DNA from: Clusia tigrina
Taxonomy: Eukaryota; Arthropoda; Insecta; Diptera; Clusiidae
Assembly (NCBI GenBank): GCA_920105625.2
Contig: OV050030.1
Coordinates: 321,460,368 to 321,524,367 of the forward strand
Reading direction: 5' to 3'
Length of the DNA: 64,000 nucleotides
Shown: piece by piece, positions 55,150-64,000 of the stretch
Position numbering within the stretch: the first letter of the stretch is position 1
Layout of the letters: each line of letters opens with the position of its first letter
Made by a program: the position numbers and the translations under genes
Notes under the pieces: generated by a model
Databases searched by the model: none
The model's input: the letters and a program-made list of their open reading frames with translations, nothing else
What the model was told of the DNA's origin: nothing

Positions 55150-55740
55150 GGTGGAACTCACCAACCGAGGCGTGAAAACCATGATAGCCCAATTTGCCGG
55201 TGAATGCTATCAAAATTGGGATGAGCTACTGCCGGAATTGACTCTAGCAATCAACACTAGCGTAACGGAAATAACTGGGTACAGTCCTCGTTTCCTAGTG
55301 CAGGGGCGGAACCCACGATTGCCGAAGACCGTATACGACGAGACCACTATGGGAACTGGTCAACAACAACAGACACTAATTGAGCGAATTGAACGACTGA
55401 AGGAGGTATTTCAGTTGGTCAGGCAGAACTTGGAACGAGCAGCACAAGACCAACCAAGACCAATATTACAATCTGAGGCGGAGATCATAGCAACCAACAA
55501 TCGGACAAATGGTATAAGCCAAACAGCACCACCTATCTAAGGCTAGCGATCATTTTGCTGCTAAACTAGCACCCCGATACGACGTCCTGTAACGGGTGAA
55601 AAAATTCAGTTCACCTGTAATTGTTGAGCTTTTGCATGAGAGCAAACAGAAGAAGACAGTTCATATTAGCGAGCTGAAATTGTTATATGGGGAAGACACT
55701 ATATCTCAACCCAGCCACAACTAACATCAAGAAGGGTCCC
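55150..55740 (+). pseudogene. Integrase C-terminal part of another Ty3/gypsy element
   Basis: The plus strand encodes ELTNRGVKTMIAQFAGECYQNWDELLPELTLAINTSV and TGYSPRFLVQGRNPRLP, the region after the catalytic Glu, then a helical linker and, after a frame change near 55525, HFAAKLAPRYD, SSPVIVELL and VHISELKLLYGED, which is the GPF/Y-like C-terminal domain. It is on the opposite strand to the neighbouring errantivirus-like element and differs from it. The 5' part is lost at 55150. It resembles integrases found in several insect gypsy lineages; I cannot name the lineage. Confidence 0.75.
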
Positions 55741-56200
55741 CACATAACAACAACGTAGATGCACGACAATAAATAAGAGGAAATAGGAAATTCTATACAT
55801 TTTTCCCTCCCACATATACCTTACAAAAAGTCTACTTGTTTAGTTTCAAATCAAGTAGACTTTGATTTCGAGTCAAACGATAAGAAAGAAATCATAATGT
55901 AGATTTGATGAGAAGAAAACAAGGAGGAAGATATATTCGGGAAAAATTAATTAAAAACAGAAATATCAGGAGAGAAAACAGAACGAAGGATTATCCGAAC
56001 AGAAGGACAAGATAGAAAACAAGTACGAAGGATCAAGATACTCTTATAATATAAACTGTGAATTTTTAAAAATAATATAACAAACATTTAGTTATGTAGA
56101 TAAATAAATTTATAAGATAAGGACGAAGGATCAATAGGACTTTCTGTATACAACCCCTGGAACCCGCTGAGATGTACTCCAGCGATAAAGAGTCGTTACA
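55741..56200. other. Non-coding region with a perfect 12-bp inverted repeat
   Basis: Purine-rich plus strand with short GAAGGAT repeats (near 55984, 56024, 56124). AAAGTCTACTTG (55827-55838) pairs with CAAGTAGACTTT (55852-55863) around a 13-base loop. It may be the 3' untranslated or LTR part of the preceding element. Confidence 0.4.
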
Positions 56201-56850
56201 ATATATGTACCAATTCGTGACCAAATTCTTCTATTGAATCCTTAATGTCATCTAGTGGCACTGTATGGTGTATGCCCTTCAAGACAACATCAAATGTTTT
56301 GTCTTTTATTAGTTTGTAAGTGCATGTGTTATTATTCTGTACTTATCTTCTGTTTTTGGCTGTATTTTGACTTATCCACCTTTTAATAGCTTAATGATTT
56401 ATTCGATTGGAGCTATAACGTTTAATAAGTCTCTTAACGGCTGAATTTTATTCACTCCTGATATAAAAAATGGAGGAGGTTTCTGTATTTTCGTCGTTAC
56501 CTCTACAGTTTGTGCATTTATGTACCATCATCGTGTGCTAATTCAGCAAATCTGTTTCTAGTGTTAAGTGTTGCTGTTCGAATCCAGTATTTTGCTAATG
56601 TGGATTGTTTTAAGGCATTTCGCGATTCAGACTCTGGATTTGACCTAGCGCGTTTATTATTATTTTTTTGTAACTGCTTTCAATTTGCTGTAGGGTCATC
56701 AGGCTGAAATTATCCTACCTGTTCATTAATTTTGGGAGAGCATATATATGATAAATTGGTTGCTGTGTTAGTGCAGTCTTTCACCAGCTCAATTTTGTTA
56801 TGGGGCGTTGACGAGCGTTGTACACTCATTTTGCACTACCGTCGACTGCG
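56200..56850 (-). pseudogene. Jockey-clade ORF1 remnant
   Basis: The minus strand reads KYWIRTATLNTRNRFAEL (about 56600), then KPPPFFISGVNKIQPLRDLL (about 56470), LKGGVKIQP-like sequence in a broken frame, and KTFDVVLKGIHHTVPLDDIK ending near 56210. PPPFFISGV and the RVVLRGIHH-like segment mark the PRE_C2HC domain of Jockey ORF1 proteins. The zinc knuckles that should follow are absent, so the element is cut at about 56205. Several stops and frame changes. Confidence 0.65.
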
Positions 56851-58250
<1,400 letters not shown>

Positions 58251-58589
58251 TCTAAAAGTTTATATTTCTTAGGATTGATGGTTTTGCATTAAAAAATTTA
58301 ATTTTAGAAAACAATAATGTTCGAAAAATTTGTTTATTTAAAAAATCGCAACAATATATGTGAAACAGTTTTGAAATATAACATGCCTAACAGTGCGAAA
58401 ACTTGGAAGCACAACTTGATTGGGTATTTTGAAAAATGTAAGTTAAAAAGGTGAAGATAGAGAAAAATTATCAAAGGTTGTAGAAACATGTTAACTTGTT
58501 GTTGACAAATTTTAAAATTGTTTTTGGTATATAATGATATCAGTGTATTGTGTAATACAAAATTTTAAATATGAAGAAACTATATTATA

Positions 58590-58622
58590 TAGCTGATCCC
58601 GGCGTGCTTCGCTACGCATGAA
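58590..58622 (-). other. Second Helitron 3'-like terminus (inner)
   Basis: In element sense: hairpin GCGTAGCGAAGCACGC, then CGGGATCAGCTA. Same layout as the outer end, 380 bases upstream of it. It could be the true end of the coding Helitron, with the outer segment belonging to another copy. Confidence 0.5.
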
Positions 58623-58695
58623 TATTAACATTGAATCAAATTCATTGGTTTTTTTTATTTATTTTTTATTTGTAAATAATGAAAAAAAAAGTAAA

Positions 58696-61600
58696 TCAAT
58701 TCAATACGATAGTGTATACAATATTTTTTGTTTGATTGTGTGGTGCATGAATAAATGAATTTGGTGGTGCTCCCACTCTGGAACATGCGACGTATAATTG
58801 TCCGTGAGAAAAGCACGGTTCCTCCAAATTCACACCACATACATGAAGCGTTTGTCCTTGAGCTTTATTAACGGTTATAGCAAAGGATAAACGCACGGGA
58901 AATTGAAGACGTTTGAATTGAAATGGCATGTCTGTTGGTATTAATGGGATCCTTGGTATCAGTACAACTTCTCCTTTTGCTTTCCCAGTTAGAATTGTTG
59001 CTTCGATCAAATTGGGCATTAATTTTTTCAGGGAAAGTCTCGTTCCATTGCAGAGTTTTGGTGAATTGAGATTTCGAAGAAGTATGATCGATGAACCAAT
59101 TTTCAAATTCAAAATATGCGGTGGCATACCGTGTGGTTCCAAAGAATTCAAAAATTCAACCGGATAATTTACTGCGTCTTCTTCATTCGTAGCAGTATCA
59201 ATGGATTTGTATGATACCAAGTCACCTGGCAATTTCTGTTGAATTTGAAAATTTATTTCATTAACATTTGCATTTTTTGGTGCTAAAATTGCGCGTTCTC
59301 TTAGCCAATCATGATTTTTATAGTTTTGAACAATGTTTGGAAAAACGTGATCAATTAGTTCTTCTTTTGATGGCATAAGTTGTTCGGTAACGTGATAAAC
59401 CCATTTAAATCACTTGCAATTTTGCCATCGCCAATCTGCAGCAGTTGCTTCGAAAACTCACGTGCTGATGGATCATTTTGAAGACGCACACGCATATTTA
59501 TGCTAAGCGCTAACTTCTGTATATTTGCCCAAAGAAACGAACTTTTCAAACATGCATTAATTTCATCAGCTGGAGTCGATCTGGGAATGACGGGCAACGT
59601 TTGTCGAAAATCACCAGATAGCAATATTAATGCACCTCCGAACAACTGTTGATTTCCACGTAGATCCTGTAATGTTCGATTCAATGCTTCCAAAGATTTT
59701 TTATGGGCCATCGGACATTCATCCCATAAAATGATTGCTGTTTGTTACAAAACTTTGGCCATTCCAGAATTTCTTGAAATATTACACGTTGGAATCTCCA
59801 CCGATTGCATGTTTAATTGCAGTTTTAAAGCGGAATGTGCAGTTCGGCCACCATCCAATAATGTAGCTGCAATACCAGAAGAAGCAAGTGCCAATGCGAT
59901 TTTTCGTTCGGATCTAATTGTAGCTAAGATAATTGAAATGAGAAATGTTTTCCCAGTGCCACCAGGAGCGTCCCAAAAATATAATCCACCAGTGTTGTTA
60001 ATGACAGCTTGCATGATTCTATCGTATGCATTCCTTTGCTGAACATTCAATTGTGGAATGTTTGTTTGCACAAATGCACGCAATTCATCGCATTCGAATT
60101 GCTGTTCGCGTTGCAGTTCTTGCTCAAATAAATCATGGATTGGACGATTAGGTGCGATCATGCCTAATTGTCCTAATGCTTTATTTGCAATCATAAGGCA
60201 AATATCTTCAATCAATATCAAGGCCTCATTATACATTTCTAATGTATGTACCAATTCGGGATCCATCGAACGATGTTGAAGTCGAATCAAAATGTCTTCA
60301 GCCATGAAATCTTTATATTTATTCCACAATTCAAGTGGGTTTGATGGATAGCATGTTGATATTATTATTGCGAATAACATACGTATTTGATTTGGGTGAG
60401 CTGAAACTGATGCATCGTGAAGCGTAGCATCCCAATGCGTATCATCTTCAAGCAAACGCAACCGTTGGCATGCATCACGATATGTTACACACAATTCACC
60501 GTCGACAGTTCTTAAATTCTGGAATGACTGTGGCCCACGTACGTTCACCAACAACAATCGCAAATAAAAACATTCAACATTGTTTGGACTAACTGTATAA
60601 ATGCGGCCTAAAGCATCCGTTGAAAAAACACCTCGGTAGCCATCAACAGGAGTACCTTTTTTGCGGCGTTGAAATTTTTTTGTTGATGCGTTCCAAGTAT
60701 AATATCGTGGTGCTTCCGAATATAATAGTGTTCTTGCAAATTCATCCGTTTCACATAACTTGAAAAAAGCTGTCAGTGTAGTTGCTGGAGGCTGTAATGC
60801 ACTTTGTGCGTCATTTGCATCAGTAAAATAAACACGTTGCCCATTTTCAAGATGAACTGCTAAATGTATAACAACAGGGTGTCTGTCATGTATTGGGAAC
60901 GATAAAATTCGCCAAATAGCTTCGTTAGTACTAATATATCTTCCCATTTGGTACTGCAAAATTTCATCATTTCTATTTTCAGCAGTCACTCCGAAAATAG
61001 CCATATCGCTACCTTTATTAACATACTTGCAAATGTATTTTATTGATTTGACTGAATTGCAGTATTCGACATTTATGTGAGCATTGAAAATTTTTGACAA
61101 CAATGGTGAATACGGCACTATCCAACGATTATCAACTTCAAAGTCTTGGTTCCGGATTTTAATAGTAGTAGTTTTACCATTATCTTGAGCTGATCGTCGA
61201 CGATACTGTGGATATCCATCATCACCGTGTATTGTTTCTGCAATCAATTGTCTTGGAAAACGCTTTGAACATTTGCCGTCGATCATACATGGTGAATTTG
61301 GATTGATTTCACCGCAGGGACCGTGTATCATATTTTTCGTGACAACTGCAAATAATTGTGGATCGATGGTTTGATCTGGAATTTCGGCCGATATAACACT
61401 ATCAATCATATCTGGTGTTATTTTCTGTACCAACCATATCAAAATGTGAGCGTGCGGCAAGCCTCTTTTTTGCCATTCAATTGTATACATATAGCAGCGC
61501 ACTTCTCCAAATACACGGAGCTTGACAATCAGATCTATCAACTTTTTTAATTTTTGGTGGAATATGCGAGCGGTTACATCTTGTCGATCTGTTGGGACCT

Positions 61601-62014
61601 GACCATCAAATAAGCAATCCTTCACATCAGCCCATTTTGGGTTGCAAGTAAATGTGATGAACAAATCTGGACGGCCGTAATGACGAACATATGACATGGC
61701 ATCTTGTGTATACTCGTGCATATGACGTGGGCTACCGGTATATGACGATGGTAATATCGTCAAGCGTCCAATGTCTTTCACATTCACATCATTCAATAGT
61801 GCATCACGTAAATGTATATACTCTTCAGATCTCAATCGGGCTTGATTATGACGGATGAAATGCAATCGTTCGCTCTCGATTTTAGCATATATGTCCACAA
61901 TGTATTGATGAAAAAGTTTATTGCATCGCAAAATGTAATTGTCCTCTTGATCACGAATCATCAATCGATACGAATAAAAATTCATCGCACTAACTTTTTT
62001 CGTTGTTTGTTGGC
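58696..62014 (-). pseudogene. Helitron Rep/helicase, exon 2
   Basis: From 62014 the minus strand reads QQTTKKVSAMNFYSYRLMI. The Rep domain has GLPHAHILIWL (the HUH metal site, about 61463-61441) and YICKYVNKG (two catalytic Tyr, about 61040-61016). The PIF1-like helicase has DAPGGTGKTFLIS (Walker A, about 59975-59940) and ILWDECPMAHK (Walker B, about 59730-59700), and ends with AITVNKAQGQTL and YVACSRVG before the stop at 58696. TAA at 59745-59747 stops the frame between Walker A and B, and the same frame continues after it. A frameshift lies near 59360-59376. Rep nicks and joins DNA; the helicase unwinds it during rolling-circle transfer. Confidence 0.9.
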
Positions 62015-62097
62015 CTGGAAATATTAAAAATTATTCTTTTAGTTATTTTAACGCAAATATTACTCACAAAAGTAATCAAAAATCATTATTTTTTAAC
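62015..62097 (-). other. Intron in the Helitron gene (83 bp)
   Basis: Minus strand: ...ATGACTG, then GTTAAAAAAT...AATATTTCCAG, then GCCAACAAAC. GT-AG ends with a pyrimidine-rich 3' side. Removing it keeps the frame (Thr, Gly, Gln, Gln, Thr) through a phase-1 junction and bypasses a TAA that directly follows the donor site. Confidence 0.75.
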
Positions 62098-63247
62098 CAG
62101 TCATTGGATTTATCAATGGTATATTTATATGATAACCATCATCTCCTCTCCAGAAGAAAATCGGGTATTGCAATGCGTCATAACAACGATGGAGTTCAGA
62201 AATACGATTTAGTTGCTCATTCCTACGGTGCAAAACAATATCTCTTGGCCGAAATTGTTCACCAACTATTACGATTGCCACTTCATCGATTGTTGGTGCG
62301 TTAAATCGCCTGGAATGTTGCCCGAGTGGTGTTCTGTCGGCACGTATTATGATTTGATGATCATCGGTGGGCATCTGATCCAGTGCAATCTTGAATAATT
62401 TAACCAATTCATTGTGCTGATGTAAAAATCTTTGCAGCTCTTTCAAGATTTCTCTTCTTGTATTTGAAGCAATTGTACAGCGCTGATTCAGTTCGCTGTT
62501 CTCATTACCAATGAAATATATTTGGAAAAACTGATGGTCAGCATCTGGGAATGGCAACAATGACCCAGCTCTATGGTATATCTGTCCTTGAATCTGTAAT
62601 GTTTTTGAAATAGATTTAGATGACGAATCCGAATTTTTGAAGACAGCAAATACAGAGACAGCACATAAATCAAATTTGATATCATTTATTCCATGCGAAG
62701 TAATTACCTTAAACGTCGGCATAAATCCATCTCTTATAATATTTGTAGCTCCAAAAGATGTCATTTGGAAGCATGAATTGTACTTTTGAATATTTGTTAA
62801 GAAATGGTTTGACGCTGCTGAATTGCCATAAATTAATGAGTGTAAAGGATCTGGTGGAGGTTCTAACACAGGCAATTTAACTTTCCCACCAGCACAGCAC
62901 ATGCCAGGCGTTTCGTTCATAAATTTGAATGCTTTACAATGCACACATTGTTTATTCATTTGTCCAATATAAGAATACATACTGTAATCAATTGTGCTAT
63001 CATAACTATAAGCCGCCAATTCCATTTGTCGTATGATTTGAATTGAGGGACGCGTACGTCGATTTATCGACCTTTCACTGTCAACCGTGTTTGCACTATC
63101 AACCGATTGGTTTATACGTCTACGTCGTTCCCTCTGTGATGCATTTTGTTGAATACGATCTTGTTCACTTTGTGATCTTCGATTGGTTGAAACAACTCTC
63201 GAATGACGCGTACGTCTACCAATATTTGAGCGACTTGGACGTGGCAT
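62098..63247 (-). CDS. Helitron Rep/helicase, exon 1
   Basis: An open frame of about 383 codons from MPRPSRSNIGRRTRHSRV. The first 75 residues are Arg/Ser/Asn-rich and probably disordered. A Cys-rich finger (CVHCKAFKFMNETPGMCC) spans about 103-120. The Helitron-like N-terminal domain follows (DPLHSLIYGNSAASNHFLTN, then FQIYFIGNE and LHQHNELVKLFKIALDQMP). It ends NIPLINPMTG at the splice donor. The upstream stop and the position of this ATG fix the start. The exon is undamaged, unlike exon 2. Confidence 0.85.
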
Positions 63248-63769
63248 TTCAAATTTGTTCTATGTACGAAAAGAGTAATCATTTAAATTAATTTCAAGAG
63301 TTAAAAAAACTATATCCAAATGTATAATAAGTATGTGTTTGTGGTCATATATTCGCATTATTTGGTTGTTTTATGTATAAAAAAATTAAGAACTGAGGAA
63401 AAAGAACTATACAAAGTGACACTAACACGTATATAAATGGCCTGAAACCCGATAGCAATTCAACCAGAAAATCCAAATGGAAAGCGTATATACACTACTG
63501 TCTGTTTGTATTTAAATGGTCAAACAAAAACAAATAAATTGTTTGATGATGTATGGCTGAAAATATGAAAAACAAAAAAAAAATCAAATGCGACTCTTAC
63601 CGATTACGTCTGTCCACAATTCGAGTTCGATGGAAAAGACCCTTAAAATGATCACTCACTGGTAGGTGTCAATGTATATGCGTGTATGCTCTACAACGTG
63701 CATTTATCATGTATTTCACTTGCACCAATTTTTTATATATATAGAAGATATAGATTTCGCCGAAAAGTT

Positions 63770-64000
63770 TCAATTGAATTTTCTCATTAAGATTGTTGAC
63801 TTTATCATTTTTTTGTGCCTAAATTGCAAGTTCGCACAGCCATTCAAGATTTTTGTAGTTTGGGAATACCTTGTCGTCAACGGCTTGAATACTAATTACC
63901 GTTTGACTGAAGTTCGGTGGGAACGAAATCTCATTCCCAATTGTTTCTTGCAAATCTATCGATCTCAAAAAATTCGGAAAATTCGGAAAATTCGAAAATT
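63770..64000 (-). pseudogene. Helicase fragment of another Helitron
   Basis: The minus strand reads IGNEISFPPNFSQTVISIQ and then DDKVFPNYKNLEWLCELAI and DKVNNLNEKI. This matches by eye the segment of the main Helitron around 59260-59400 (ELIDHVFPNIVQNYKNHDWL). It is therefore a second, diverged Helitron helicase that continues past the window edge. A TAG breaks it near 63820. The main Helitron ends about 20 bases away. Confidence 0.7.

Noticed and set aside
55827..55863. 12-bp perfect hairpin as a transcription terminator
   Set aside because: No gene or polymerase context supports a terminator; it may be part of a decayed LTR element. Left as a structural note.

Overview
This window is a eukaryotic, AT-rich, gene-poor stretch packed with transposable elements (TEs). 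I recognise no host gene, tRNA or rRNA. The mix fits an insect: I-group (R1/LOA-like) and Jockey-clade non-LTR retrotransposons, mariners of the DD34D and DD41D (rosa-like) types, a Tc1-like end, hAT and piggyBac transposases, an mdg1/412-like Ty3/gypsy element, an env-bearing (errantivirus-like) LTR element and an autonomous-type Helitron. A dipteran, possibly a tephritid fruit fly, is my inference; no host marker gene confirms it.

Layout. 1-3.05 kb: 3' remnants of non-LTR elements, one split by a 1.2-kb mariner. 3.2-8.9 kb: a decayed minus-strand I-group element carrying a rosa-like mariner in its 5' part. 8.9-12.2 kb: minus-strand Jockey and RNase H remnants. 12.2-13.65 kb: an unclassified AT-rich repeat. 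The whole block 6454-13650 is repeated head-to-tail at 13651-21242 with few substitutions and three larger indels. Part of the same repeat recurs inverted at about 44.9-51.88 kb, split there by a 5.2-kb LTR retrotransposon.

21.84-27.57 kb holds the best preserved gene of the window: an I-group element with an uninterrupted 1229-codon ORF2 (endonuclease, reverse transcriptase (RT), RNase H, zinc knuckle). Its A-tail abuts a second, decayed I-group element (27.6-31.9 kb). A minus-strand hAT (32.0-33.5 kb) follows, then a piggyBac-like element whose last codons are split off by a 5'-truncated copy of the 21.8-kb element (34.2-37.4 kb, with target-site duplication). 39.5-44.6 kb has a minus I-group fragment and a plus-strand Jockey.

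44.9-55 kb has the inverted repeat, the mdg1/412-like element (two LTRs, primer-binding site, small 5' ORF, gag, protease, RT, broken integrase) and the 3' half of an env-bearing LTR element. 55.1-57 kb has an integrase fragment and a Jockey ORF1 fragment. 57.3-58.2 kb is TA microsatellite with a Tc1-like end inside it. 58.2-63.75 kb is a minus-strand Helitron with a spliced Rep/helicase gene, followed by a piece of another Helitron.

The genes do not cooperate as a host pathway. They record nested insertions: mariner into non-LTR elements, non-LTR into piggyBac, LTR elements into the inverted repeat, then a segmental duplication. Most genes are broken; the ORF2 at 23.8-27.5 kb and the gag and small ORF of the LTR element are the open ones.
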